From assembly GCA_963696525.1 (NCBI GenBank), contig CAVOKO010000008.1:496001-560000 (forward strand): a stretch of 64,000 nucleotides of DNA, written 5' to 3'. Every line of letters begins with the position of its first letter. Position 1 is the first letter of the stretch. This document shows, in pieces, positions 49,238-58,024 of this stretch. The notes beneath the pieces were generated by a model that did not search any database, was not told the origin of the DNA, and saw only the letters and a list, made by a program, of their open reading frames with translations. The DNA comes from CAWBRT01 sp963696525 (GTDB lineage: Bacteria; Acidobacteriota; Terriglobia; Terriglobales; Acidobacteriaceae). The translations under genes and the position numbers were made by a program.

Positions 49238-49267
49238 TTGACTTTTTGTCGCATCTTAAGATATTAG
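49238..49267 (+). promoter_or_regulatory. Candidate sigma-70 promoter for the antiporter operon
   Basis: TTGACT (49238-49243, 5 of 6) followed after 18 bp by TATTAG (49262-49267, 4 of 6). The transcript would carry a leader of about 130 nt. Confidence 0.45.
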
Positions 49268-49277
49268 TCTCAACAGT

Positions 49278-49325
49278 GGTGAAGGAGTTCACCTTTAACC
49301 GCTGTCCCACCCATCGCCGGGACAG
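49278..49325 (+). promoter_or_regulatory. Two small hairpins in the antiporter leader
   Basis: GGTGAA-GGAG-TTCACC (49278-49293) and CTGTCCC (49302-49308) pairing with GGGACAG (49319-49325). Both would lie in the leader if the promoter at 49238 is right. No known riboswitch class was recognised. Confidence 0.4.
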
Positions 49326-49406
49326 ATGATGACTCCTGACAAGAGATTCTTGTCGCGGAGTCATGTATCCCGGCAAAATCCACTACAAACTAAGGAGCTA
49401 CGTTCA

Positions 49407-50624
49407 ATGGAGAACGTGTGGGTACTCGCCGCGTTATGGGTGGGTTTAGCACTGATCGCCACGCTGCTTGCGATTTGGTTCAAGATTTCGACAGCACTCA
49501 CGGAGATCGTGGTTGGGACGGTTGCTCAATTTGTCATTATGGCTTTCATCGGTCACGGTGGGCTCGGGGCAAAGGCGGGCTGGATTGCTTTCCTTGCGGG
49601 AACGGGCGCGGTTGTCCTCACCTTCCTGGCTGGCGCCGAACTCGATCCCGTGATCTTTCGGACAAAATGGAAAGAGGCGACGGTCGTCGGGCTGGTGGGG
49701 TTTTTCGGCCCTTTTCTTGGCTGTACGGCGATTGCGCACTACGTGCTCCACTGGGCCGCACGCCCTAGTTGGTTGGCTGGAGTCGCTCTGAGTACGACCT
49801 CGGTCGCCGTGGTGTACGCGGTCATGCTGGAACTCGGATTCAACAAGACTGATTTCGGCAAGGCAATCCTGGCGGCTTGTTTTGTAAATGATCTGGGAAC
49901 GGTTATCGCGCTTGGGCTGATTTTCTCACCATTCACCATCCGGACGCTTATCTTTGTTGTCGTTTCTGTCGTGGTCTTTGCCGCTCTGCCGTTCCTGACC
50001 CCAAAGTTTTTTCGCAAATATGGCGGTCGCGTGTCCGAACTGGAGGCGAAATACATCCTGTTCGTGCTGTTCTCCATGGGAGCACTCGCGGTTTGGTCGG
50101 GCAGCGAAGCTGTGTTGCCGGCCTATATCATCGGAATGGTCTTGGCGGGCACGGTCGGCAAAGATCATGTCCTCATACGCCGCTTGCGCACCTTGACCTT
50201 TGGGCTGCTGACGCCCTTTTACTTCCTCCGCGCGGGATCGTTCGTTTCGGTTCCGGCACTGCTTGCCGCTCCGCTGGTCTTCGTTGTATTGTTCTTCGCC
50301 AAGATGTTCTCGAAAATTATCGGCCTGCTGCCCACCGTGAGGGCTTTTCAGTATCAGCGGGAAGAGGGTCTCTATTACACCTTGATGATGTCCACCGGCC
50401 TGACGTTCGGAACTATTTCGTCCTTGTTTGGATTGAACCATAACATCATCACGGAAGCTCAGTATTCCTTTTTGGTCGCGACCGTGATCGGCAGTGCCGT
50501 TATCCCGACCGTCATCGCGAATGCGTTCTTTATGCCGCGGCATTTGCTACCGAAGGCCGAGAAAACCAAAAAGCAAGTACCGGCTCTGCCATCAGAAGTG
50601 CTCGCAGATGCAGACGCAGACTAG
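49407..50624 (+). CDS. Cation:proton antiporter (CPA2/KefB-like)
   Basis: 405 residues from ATG 49407, with AAGGAG 9 nt upstream. About 12-13 hydrophobic helices; the pattern GAELDPVIFR and STTSVAVVYAVMLELG matches CPA2 Na+/H+ or K+/H+ exchangers. The acidic pair expected in the transport helix is represented by FVNDLGTVIALG (an ND pair as in electroneutral members). No RCK/TrkA-N domain is attached. The uspA and phosphoesterase genes follow within a few bases, suggesting a stress-linked role in ion balance. Confidence 0.88.
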   Translation: MENVWVLAALWVGLALIATLLAIWFKISTALTEIVVGTVAQFVIMAFIGHGGLGAKAGWIAFLAGTGAVVLTFLAGAELDPVIFRTKWKEATVVGLVGFFGPFLGCTAIAHYVLHWAARPSWLAGVALSTTSVAVVYAVMLELGFNKTDFGKAILAACFVNDLGTVIALGLIFSPFTIRTLIFVVVSVVVFAALPFLTPKFFRKYGGRVSELEAKYILFVLFSMGALAVWSGSEAVLPAYIIGMVLAGTVGKDHVLIRRLRTLTFGLLTPFYFLRAGSFVSVPALLAAPLVFVVLFFAKMFSKIIGLLPTVRAFQYQREEGLYYTLMMSTGLTFGTISSLFGLNHNIITEAQYSFLVATVIGSAVIPTVIANAFFMPRHLLPKAEKTKKQVPALPSEVLADADAD

Positions 50625-50632
50625 GAGGCGCT

Positions 50633-51070
50633 ATGGAGCACAGGAGACATACGCGTTTTCAGAAGATTTTGATCGGCTACGATGGGTCCGAACAGTCCGA
50701 AAAAGCGGTCGATGCCGCCATCTCGATCGCCCGATGTCATGACGCGTACGTATTGGCTCTGGCGGTGGCGCGGCCTCCCGAACCGCCAACCTCGGTAGAG
50801 TTGGAAGCGGCGCTGGACGATGCGCGAGAACATTTTGAAGCCGGGCTGAAGAAAGTTGTCGAACGGGCGCAAAGTCAAGGCGTAACCATCGAAACCGATT
50901 TTGCGGTCGGCCATCCCGGCGAGCAACTGATTCACCGCGCCGAGCAGGACAATTTCGATCTGATCATCGTCGGTCGCAGGGGAACGTCGCTGTTTCAAAA
51001 AATGATCCTGGGGTCGGTATCGGAGCGCGTGCTTCGATACGCACACTGCCCGGTGATGGTGGTGAAGTGA
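50633..51070 (+). CDS. Universal stress protein UspA family
   Basis: 145 residues, ATG 50633 with AGGAGG just upstream and 8 bp after the antiporter stop. KILIGYDGSEQSEKAVDAA opens the fold; the ATP-binding loop GRRGTSLFQKMILGSVSERV is complete, so nucleotide binding is expected. It is likely co-translated with the antiporter, and may regulate it as Usp domains do for some transporters (inference). Confidence 0.92.
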   Translation: MEHRRHTRFQKILIGYDGSEQSEKAVDAAISIARCHDAYVLALAVARPPEPPTSVELEAALDDAREHFEAGLKKVVERAQSQGVTIETDFAVGHPGEQLIHRAEQDNFDLIIVGRRGTSLFQKMILGSVSERVLRYAHCPVMVVK

Positions 51071-51076
51071 GGTGCG

Positions 51077-51766
51077 ATGAAGATCGTCGTCGTTTCAGAC
51101 CTGCATGGCAACTTCGATGCGCTCTCCGCGCTGCCGGAGTCTGGCGATGAGCTTTGGGTGCTCGGAGATCTCGTAAACTATGGACCGCAACCTTCCGAGG
51201 TTGTGAGCTTTGTGCGCGGTCATGCAGCCGCTATCGTTCGCGGCAATCACGACAATGCAGTGGGATTTAACGTCGACCCACGATGCACTCCTCGCTATCA
51301 CGAGATGGCGAACGCAACGATGCAGCTCAGCAATGCCGAACTGGACGAAGCAGCGAAAGAGTTTCTCCGTGGGTTGCCTAAAACGCAAATTCTAGTGCGC
51401 GAGGGTAAGCGGTTCATGTTGTGCCATGCCGTCCCCTCCGATCCGCTTTACGGCTATTGCCCACAGGATTCTGCGCGATGGCAGCATGAGGTGGAAAACA
51501 TCCAGGCAGACTATCTTCTGGTCGGCCACACGCATACGCCATTCGTAAAACGAGTGGGGCAAACAACCGTGGTCAACCCCGGCAGCCTGGGGCAACCAAA
51601 GACCGGCAAGCCTGATGCCTGCTATGCGGTATGGCAGGACGGGCATTTCGAACTGAGACAATTCCCTTACGCGCTGGAACGCGCTTTGGATCGTATCCAA
51701 CACATGCCTGTGCCTGCCGACATACAACGAGATCTCTCGACGGTCCTGCGCACAGGCTCGGTCTGA
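51077..51766 (+). CDS. Calcineurin-like metallophosphoesterase (YfcE-related)
   Basis: 229 residues, 6 bp after uspA. Metal ligands are seen in SDLHGN (Asp8, His10), GDLVNYGP, RGNHDN and GHTHTPF, all intact, so a two-metal phosphodiesterase or phosphatase is expected. The tail (about residues 205-229) is acidic/basic and unmatched. The substrate is unknown; its place in the antiporter-UspA operon is the only hint. Confidence 0.9.
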   Translation: MKIVVVSDLHGNFDALSALPESGDELWVLGDLVNYGPQPSEVVSFVRGHAAAIVRGNHDNAVGFNVDPRCTPRYHEMANATMQLSNAELDEAAKEFLRGLPKTQILVREGKRFMLCHAVPSDPLYGYCPQDSARWQHEVENIQADYLLVGHTHTPFVKRVGQTTVVNPGSLGQPKTGKPDACYAVWQDGHFELRQFPYALERALDRIQHMPVPADIQRDLSTVLRTGSV

Positions 51767-51819
51767 TCAATGCGGAAAAGGGGCCATCCCTGGCGCTCAT
51801 ATGGCAAGAGGCAAAAACA

Positions 51820-52299
51820 ATGCAGGAATGTGGCATGACAACGAGTGCGAGTGGAAACCTTGGTCCTTCGCTGAACGAATACCAGCTTCGGGCTCTGCTT
51901 GTTTCCTGCCAACACATTGATAAGCTGCTGGGCGAAATCGAAGGCGTATTGAAGAGTTCCCAATCAGGATCGGTTTTCCCAAAGTATTTCGACGATCTTT
52001 CGCCCGTACAGCACAACAGAATCGACGATTACATCCGCCGCACGCGCGCGGATATTTTCCGAGCAGCTGCGGGGCAGGGCATCGTCCCAGAGAAAGAGAA
52101 GATCCCAGCCTCGCATTCTATCCACGCGACCATGACCTTCATTGAGATCGCTATCGAGGAGCTCCGTCCGGACAAGATGCGCGGCTACGGGCTGATGTCC
52201 AAAGCCGGCGCGGCATATTTGAATGGGCTGGTCCAGCAGCTTCAGGCGTCCGCTGAGCAGTTCCATCGATACCTGCTCCACCGTGAGGCGTCGAAGTGA
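51820..52299 (+). CDS. Hypothetical protein, last gene of the antiporter operon
   Basis: 159 residues from ATG 51820 (AAGAGG about 10 nt upstream); an earlier in-frame ATG at 51631 lies inside the phosphoesterase gene. Mostly helical and soluble, with LNEYQLRALLVSCQHIDKLLGEIEGVL and a C-terminal LNGLVQQLQASAEQFHRYLL. No motif recognised. It starts 53 bp after the phosphoesterase stop. Confidence 0.7.
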   Translation: MQECGMTTSASGNLGPSLNEYQLRALLVSCQHIDKLLGEIEGVLKSSQSGSVFPKYFDDLSPVQHNRIDDYIRRTRADIFRAAAGQGIVPEKEKIPASHSIHATMTFIEIAIEELRPDKMRGYGLMSKAGAAYLNGLVQQLQASAEQFHRYLLHREASK

Positions 52300-52542
52300 A
52301 AACAATCCAAACGGGCATCCGGCGATAGCGTCCGTCTTCCATCGGGAAAAAGAAATCGGCGCCCTGCATAAAGCGGCTTGCTGCCCGCAAGCCTCGCTTG
52401 CTCCACGGACTGTCAGGCGTCGCGAGGACTTAGCAGGTTGAAGTCTACTGAGCTAAGAATGTCTACGCGATCCGATCCAATCGCTGATGATAGACTGTTC
52501 ACTTCTGACCTACTCCATCGGTACGAAGTTTTTTGAGGCGAT

Positions 52543-53283
52543 ATGAACGATACTCTTTCTCTCTTATACAGCCACCGCAGTGACCGCGCCTTCAGCAGCG
52601 AACCGGTGAGCGACGAATGTCTGGATACCATTGTCGAAGCGGCGCGACGAGCACCGACTTCCAGCAATGCGCATCACGTATCTCTGATCGTGGTGCGTGA
52701 CGCCGCCAAGCGCGCGCGCATCGCCGAGCTCGCAGGCGGACAGCCGTGGATTGCAAAGGCACCGGTTTTTATCGCAGTCATACTCGATTTTTACAAGACC
52801 GGTGTTGCCGTCGAAGCCGCCGGTGAAAAGCAAGAGGTCCACGAAACCGTGGAAGGATTGCTGGCCGGCGTAACCGACGTGGGGATTGCGCTTGCAACGC
52901 TGATTTCCGCCGCACGTTCGCTCGGAATGGGGGTCGTGCCGATTGGCGGCATTCGCCGCAGCTCGCAAGCGATGATCAATCTGCTCGAGCTGCCGCCCCG
53001 CTCGTTCCCCGTGGTGGGCATATCCATTGGACACATCGCCAAGCCAGCGCCCCAGAAGCCTCGAATGTCCATGAAAGCATTTCGGCACGACGAGCACTAC
53101 CACCCGGAAGTCCTTCAGGACGCGATCGCCGCTTATGACGCGATCTTGATCGACTATTGGAAGAGCATTGGCCGCACGGATGGGAAATCCTGGTCAACGA
53201 ATACGGCCGAAGCCTACAAGCAGATGTGTTTCCGGGATGTGAAGCCCGCGATTGCAAAGCAGGGACTGACACACGACAAGTGA
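52543..53283 (+). CDS. Nitroreductase family protein (NfsA-like)
   Basis: 246 residues, ATG 52543 (a GAGGCGAT stretch lies close upstream). FMN-binding residues are suggested by SHRSDRAFSSEPV and RRAPTSSNAHHV at the N-terminus and by LGMGVVPIGGIRR further on, as in oxygen-insensitive NADPH nitroreductases of the NfsA/FRP group. The C-terminal region with YWKSIGRTDGKSWS fits NfsA. It would reduce quinones or nitro compounds. The WG-repeat gene follows after 31 bp. Confidence 0.9.
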   Translation: MNDTLSLLYSHRSDRAFSSEPVSDECLDTIVEAARRAPTSSNAHHVSLIVVRDAAKRARIAELAGGQPWIAKAPVFIAVILDFYKTGVAVEAAGEKQEVHETVEGLLAGVTDVGIALATLISAARSLGMGVVPIGGIRRSSQAMINLLELPPRSFPVVGISIGHIAKPAPQKPRMSMKAFRHDEHYHPEVLQDAIAAYDAILIDYWKSIGRTDGKSWSTNTAEAYKQMCFRDVKPAIAKQGLTHDK

Positions 53284-53314
53284 GGCTCTCAATCCGGATG
53301 AAGAGGCACTTTGC

Positions 53315-54391
53315 ATGCAGCGTAGGGCTGTCATTCTGTTGGCGACTGCTTTTCTAGTCGACTGCGCCTGCTGGCCCTGCGCCGAAGCGGCCGACAGTGC
53401 GGTCGCTCAAGAAGTCGAGCCGCTGATACCTGTTATGGTCGGCAGCATTTTTGATGGCAAGTGGGGATATATCGATAAGGCGGCGGGGAACTTCATCATT
53501 CCACCACGGTTCGAGCATGCTGCTGGCTTCTCCGAAGAACTTGCAGCCGTCCAGATTGACGGTAAGTACGGCTTCATAGACAGAACCGGAAAGCTCGTGA
53601 TCCCTCCGCAATTCGATGCTGTTGACAGCTTCTACGAGCAAATGGCTCTGGTATGGTTGAACGACAAGTTCGGCTTCATCGATAAGGCGGGAAAGTTTGT
53701 CATCGAGCCGCAGTTCGCTCAGGCGTTTGGCTTCCATGAGCGACTCGCCGCGGTGAAAGCCGGCAAGAAGTGGGGCTACATCGATAAAACCGGAAACTTC
53801 GTGATTGCTCCACGGTTCGATCATGCCTGGAACTTCCACGAGCAACTGGCCATCGCGACCATCGACGGCAAAGCGGGATACATAGACACCACTGGAAAAT
53901 TTGTCATTGCTCCGCGGTTTCCTTATGCGCGCCCATTCAACGGTCAACTGGCGCTGGTGGGCTTGGACGGCTACGGCTATATAGACAAAACAGGGACAAT
54001 CGTCGTTGTTCCGCAGTTTCCTTTGGCTTTCGACTTCTCCGAAGGATTGGCTGCCGTGAGAATCCGCGACGCGGCGGGCAAGTACGCCTACATCGATACG
54101 GCAGGAAAGATCGCCATCGCTCCACAATTTGACCAGGCGGGCAAGTTCTCCGAGGGGATGGCTGCGGTGCAGGTCGAAGGCAAGTCCGATTACAAGTATG
54201 GGTATATAGACGAAACCGGAAGGTTCGCCATTCCTCCGCAGTTCGATTACGCTTGCCGGTTCCGCGGACATCTGGCTGCCGTGAGTATCGACCGGAAATG
54301 GGGATTCATCGATCACACGGGGAAGTTCGTGATTGCCCCGCAGTTCGATGACGTCTGGGGCTGCGGGATTGAGCCCCTTGGCTCCGGCTAA
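53315..54391 (+). CDS. Secreted WG-repeat protein
   Basis: 358 residues from ATG 53315 (AAGAGG upstream), with a signal peptide of about 24-26 residues. Nine repeats of roughly 36-43 residues follow, each with a core like KWGYIDKTGNFVIAPRF, i.e. the WG/beta-leaf repeat. The repeats are very regular; the sixth and seventh drift (GYGYIDKTG, KYAYIDTAG). The fold is likely an elongated beta-solenoid or propeller in the periplasm or outside. Function unknown. Confidence 0.9.
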   Translation: MQRRAVILLATAFLVDCACWPCAEAADSAVAQEVEPLIPVMVGSIFDGKWGYIDKAAGNFIIPPRFEHAAGFSEELAAVQIDGKYGFIDRTGKLVIPPQFDAVDSFYEQMALVWLNDKFGFIDKAGKFVIEPQFAQAFGFHERLAAVKAGKKWGYIDKTGNFVIAPRFDHAWNFHEQLAIATIDGKAGYIDTTGKFVIAPRFPYARPFNGQLALVGLDGYGYIDKTGTIVVVPQFPLAFDFSEGLAAVRIRDAAGKYAYIDTAGKIAIAPQFDQAGKFSEGMAAVQVEGKSDYKYGYIDETGRFAIPPQFDYACRFRGHLAAVSIDRKWGFIDHTGKFVIAPQFDDVWGCGIEPLGSG

Positions 54392-54822
54392 CGCCGCCTG
54401 CCTTAAGCGCACGAAGTGAATTGAACAAGCTGCTTCAGCCCTGCTGGCATTCCGCTTGAAGTGCTAAGGCTGCCCTAACCCGTATTCCATCTATTACCTT
54501 AACCTACGCTTAATCCCGGAATTGGAAATGTTCACGGAAAGTCCAATGGGACGACGCATCCGGAGTGCCGACGCATCTTAGCCTTCCAGAGTTCGCGGAC
54601 GGAGTTGCGCGTGTGCAGCCCGCAGGCGGAGGATCAGGGGAGCACAACCACAGCGAGTCCTTCGCGGTTGCGCCCGTCGTATTTTACGTGTTTAACTAGA
54701 AAGGTCTATATGCGTCGATGTCGGTAAACCCGATCCCTTCTGAGCGACGCCGGATCCCTGTGTGCTTTCAACCCTGAATCGCAGCCCTTTGGGCTAGCCA
54801 CATTCTATTTTGGAGATGAAAC
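54392..54822 (+). other. 431-bp intergenic region before cysK
   Basis: No gene on either strand is supported. A 9-bp direct repeat CGACGCATC is at 54552-54560 and 54569-54577. No recognised riboswitch (no S-box or SAH pattern) was seen, though cysK leaders can be regulated; the only clear signal is the GGAG ribosome site before ATG 54823. Confidence 0.4.
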
Positions 54823-55818
54823 ATGACTATCGCTGCTAGTGTTACCGATCTTATCGGGCGTACCCCGCTCGTTCAACTGAACCGGGTGACGGAAGGCTCT
54901 TTCGCTAAAGTCGTCGCCAAGCTGGAGAGTGCAAACCCTGCAAATAGTGTAAAAGACCGGATCGGCCTTGCCATGATCGAAGCCGCCGAGCGTGAAGGCA
55001 AGATCAAACCTGGCAAGACGGTGCTGATCGAGCCAACCAGCGGCAACACGGGCATTGCTTTGGCCTTTGTCGCTGCCGTCAAGGGATACAAACTGATACT
55101 CACGATGCCGGAAACGATGAGCCTGGAGCGTCGCGTTCTGCTGCGCGCCTTCGGGGCCGAGCTCGTGCTTACCCCTGGTCCAAACGGCATGAAAGGCGCG
55201 ATGGCGAAAGCCGAGGAGATTCTCAGCCAAACGCCGAATGGCTACATCCTGCAACAGTTCGAAAACCCGGCAAACCCGAAAATCCATTTTGCGACCACGG
55301 GACCGGAAATCTGGAATGACACCGACGGGAAGGTGGATATTCTCGTCTCTGGCGTCGGGACCGGCGGCACGCTGACCGGTGTCAGCGAATACATCAAAGC
55401 CAGGAAACCCGGGTTTAAGGCCATTGCCGTGGAACCGACCGACAGCCCCGTGCTCTCGGGCGGCAAGCCCGGACCGCATAAGATCCAGGGGCTCGGCGCC
55501 GGCTTCGTCCCCAAGGTTCTGAAGACAGACCTTATCGACGAAATCGTCCAGGTGACCAACGACGAGGCTATCGCGATCGCGCGACGCCTGCCGTTGGAAG
55601 AAGGATTGCTGGTCGGCATCTCTTCGGGAGCGGCGGTGAGCGCGGCAATCAAGGTTGCGCAGCGTCCGGAGAATGCAGGCAAGCTGATCGTAGTAATCGT
55701 GCCGGATTTCGGCGAGCGCTACCTCACCTCCGTGCTGTTCGATCAGCTGCGGCAGGAGGTCCAGCAACTGAAGGCGTCTCCGATTGCTGAAGCCGCGCCG
55801 GTCACCGCGAAAAACTAG
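54823..55818 (+). CDS. cysK: Cysteine synthase A (O-acetylserine sulfhydrylase)
   Basis: 331 residues. PLP lysine in NSVKDRIG (Lys44), the TSGNTG substrate loop (72-77), and VGTGGTLTGVSEYI for the PLP phosphate are all intact. It makes cysteine from O-acetylserine and sulfide. GGAG lies about 8 nt before ATG 54823. The C-terminus (about residues 305-331) extends slightly beyond the usual ~310. Confidence 0.95.
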   Translation: MTIAASVTDLIGRTPLVQLNRVTEGSFAKVVAKLESANPANSVKDRIGLAMIEAAEREGKIKPGKTVLIEPTSGNTGIALAFVAAVKGYKLILTMPETMSLERRVLLRAFGAELVLTPGPNGMKGAMAKAEEILSQTPNGYILQQFENPANPKIHFATTGPEIWNDTDGKVDILVSGVGTGGTLTGVSEYIKARKPGFKAIAVEPTDSPVLSGGKPGPHKIQGLGAGFVPKVLKTDLIDEIVQVTNDEAIAIARRLPLEEGLLVGISSGAAVSAAIKVAQRPENAGKLIVVIVPDFGERYLTSVLFDQLRQEVQQLKASPIAEAAPVTAKN

Positions 55819-55954
55819 GCATCCAATGCGATCTACACACGTACCTGATTCGCGGCCCCACACAGGTAGGGCTGCGAATCGGGCGGACATGGCGCTCTGT
55901 GTCGCGTCCCCCGATTTCGCGTCCCCCATGGTTCGCGGAATTGTCTTTTGCGTT

Positions 55955-56050
55955 GTCATTCTGAGCGAGCGTAACGAACGAAGAATCTATGTGATTTAAT
56001 TCGGAATGCACAGATCCTTCGCTGCGCCACGCGGGCACGCTGCGGATGAC
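55955..56050. repeat. Imperfect inverted-repeat element
   Basis: GTCATTCTGAGCGAG and CGAAGAATCTATGTG on the left are mirrored by CACAGATCCTTCG and GCGGATGAC on the right, forming a long imperfect stem of roughly 95 bp between cysK and moeA. Repeats reading TCATTCTGAGCG...CGAAGAATCT are common non-coding elements in Acidobacteriota and other phyla. It may also serve as a terminator for the convergent genes. No second copy was seen in this window. Confidence 0.55.
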
Positions 56051-56103
56051 ATCCTGAAACCTATGCGGCGAATTCACAGGACAGCGCATTAGTCATTAGC
56101 ATG

Positions 56104-57318
56104 CTATGGCTCTAGCATCTCCACGTCTTCGGAGATGATGTGCACCTCAACTTCGTCTCCCGCGGAAAACGAGACGCGTCCGGACGCTAGCACGGCCAAT
56201 CCGTCGGCCATGAGCAGAGTCTTCAAGATACCTGTATTCTGATCACCCGAACTGTACGCGAGAAGCTTTCCACCCACGGACTCAAGTCTGACTCGCAGGA
56301 ACTTGATTTTGCCCGGCTTCTTCCGCACGTCCTCTTGCAAAATTGCACGCACCAGAGGCTTCAGCACCCGCCGGTGCCCCATCATCTTCAGCAGCGCAGG
56401 CTTGACGAACTCTTCAAAGGTAATCATCGACGCGACAGGATTGCCCGGCAGGCAGAAAATCGGCTTCCCATCTCTGAGACCGAAGCAGGTTGGTGCTCCA
56501 GGTCCGATATCGACCCGGCGGAAAACCTGCGTCATGCCGAGTTCAGCAAGCACCTCGCGCACCAAATCGCGTTCGCCGGCGGATACTCCCGCTGAAGTAA
56601 TGAAGGCATCCGCTTTGAGCCCTTCAGACATTTTTTGCGCATGACTGGCACGGTTGTCGCGAGCAATTCCAAGCATCACTGGCGTTGCGCCACACGCCCG
56701 GATGCCGGCAGCTAACGAGATTCCGTTGCTGTCGATAACCTTGCCAGGGGCCAGCGGTTCCCCGGCTCCCAGCAGTTCATCCCCTGTCGAAAGAATGGCG
56801 ACCGTTGGCTTGCGATGAACCGACACCAGCGCCCGGCCGCATGAAGCCAGCATACCGATCTCCGCCGCGCGAATGACTCTGCCCGCAGCAATGACGGTCT
56901 CACCGCAGCGGACATCCTCGCCCGCCAAGCGAATATGCTGGCCCCGAACCACCGGCGCTGTAATCTGGACCTGATCGCCGCGCTCTTCCGTGTCCTCGAA
57001 CGGCACCACGGTGTCGCTACCCGGAGGAATGGGCGCACCGGTCATAATCTTGATCGCGCAGCCCGCGTCGACCGGAGCGGTCGACGCACCTCCGGCAGGC
57101 AAAAAGCCGGTAACCCGCAGGCTGGCTGGTTGCTGGCAATCGGCCCCGCGGACAGCGTAGCCATCCATGGCCGCGTTGTCGTACAAGGGCAGGTTCCACG
57201 GTGCCACGATGTCCTCGGCGGTCACTCGCCCGAGTGATTCCAGCAATTCCACACGTTCGGACGCCAAAGGCATAATGCTGTCCAGAATCAAGCGGCGTGC
57301 TTCTTCAAAGCTTGGCAT
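56104..57318 (-). CDS. moeA: Molybdopterin molybdenumtransferase (MoeA)
   Basis: 404 residues from ATG 57318, overlapping the tupC stop by 14 bp. MoeA motifs seen: PLYDNAAMDGYA, IMTGAPIPPGSDTVVPFE, STGDELL, SAGVSAGERDLV, FCLPGNPVASMITFEEF and a C-terminal beta domain. It inserts metal into molybdopterin-AMP. Coupling to a tungstate transporter suggests it may handle tungsten rather than molybdenum (inference). Confidence 0.92.
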   Translation of the reverse strand: MPSFEEARRLILDSIMPLASERVELLESLGRVTAEDIVAPWNLPLYDNAAMDGYAVRGADCQQPASLRVTGFLPAGGASTAPVDAGCAIKIMTGAPIPPGSDTVVPFEDTEERGDQVQITAPVVRGQHIRLAGEDVRCGETVIAAGRVIRAAEIGMLASCGRALVSVHRKPTVAILSTGDELLGAGEPLAPGKVIDSNGISLAAGIRACGATPVMLGIARDNRASHAQKMSEGLKADAFITSAGVSAGERDLVREVLAELGMTQVFRRVDIGPGAPTCFGLRDGKPIFCLPGNPVASMITFEEFVKPALLKMMGHRRVLKPLVRAILQEDVRKKPGKIKFLRVRLESVGGKLLAYSSGDQNTGILKTLLMADGLAVLASGRVSFSAGDEVEVHIISEDVEMLEP

Positions 57319-58024
57319 AACGATTTCCGTCCACGACGCGGCTCGGCGTCTCTCCGTCACCCTCGACGATTTTTTCCACCTTGCCATCGAGAAGCCGGAT
57401 CACTTTGCTTTCGGTCCTCTGCCCAAGCTGCTCATTGTGGCTCGACATGACAACCGTCGTTCCCTGGCCGGATAGAGAGACTACCAGCCGCTCGATAATT
57501 TGCGCACTTTGCTTGTCCACGTGAGCCATAGGCTCATCGAGCAGCAACACCTCTGGCTGGCACGCCAGCGCTCTAGCCAAAGCAACGCGGCGAGCTTCGC
57601 CACCGGATAGATGCCTGGCATCTCTCGATTCAAAACCGTCAAGGGCGACCATCGCCAGCGATTCCTTCACTGCGCGCTGCACATTTTCTTTCGCCATGCC
57701 CCGAGCCCTGGGCCCAAACGCGACATTCGCCGACACGGTACCGGAAAACAGAAACGAATGCTGATGGAGCAGCGTGACTCGTTTGCGTAGACTGGCGAGC
57801 TGTTTTCCCTGCCAGTCGACCTGAGTTCCGGCAAATACGACCTCCCCATGGCTGGGCTTCATTAGAAAGGCCAAGATGCTCAACAGTGTGCTTTTGCCGG
57901 AACCGTTCGGGCCAGCGAGGATATGCAAACGTCCACTGGCGATTGTAAGCTCATCCACATCCAGGGCAAGGTTCTCCCGATAAAACGCGCGTATTTCCGT
58001 GAGGCGATATTGGGCAGGCTTCAT
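57305..58024 (-). CDS. tupC: Tungstate ABC transporter ATP-binding protein
   Basis: 239 residues. Walker A GPNGSGKST, signature LSGGEARR, Walker B VLLLDEPMAHVD and H-loop SHN are all present. The ATG at 58024 overlaps the permease stop by 4 bp (ATGA). It drives uptake through the TupB-like permease. Being alone among Mo/W transporters in lacking a TOBE domain matches TupC rather than ModC. Confidence 0.88.
   Translation of the reverse strand: MKPAQYRLTEIRAFYRENLALDVDELTIASGRLHILAGPNGSGKSTLLSILAFLMKPSHGEVVFAGTQVDWQGKQLASLRKRVTLLHQHSFLFSGTVSANVAFGPRARGMAKENVQRAVKESLAMVALDGFESRDARHLSGGEARRVALARALACQPEVLLLDEPMAHVDKQSAQIIERLVVSLSGQGTTVVMSSHNEQLGQRTESKVIRLLDGKVEKIVEGDGETPSRVVDGNRYAKL

Noticed and set aside
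51631..51819. Long N-terminal extension of the last antiporter-operon gene
   Set aside because: It lies within the phosphoesterase gene in another frame; the ATG at 51820 has a ribosome site.
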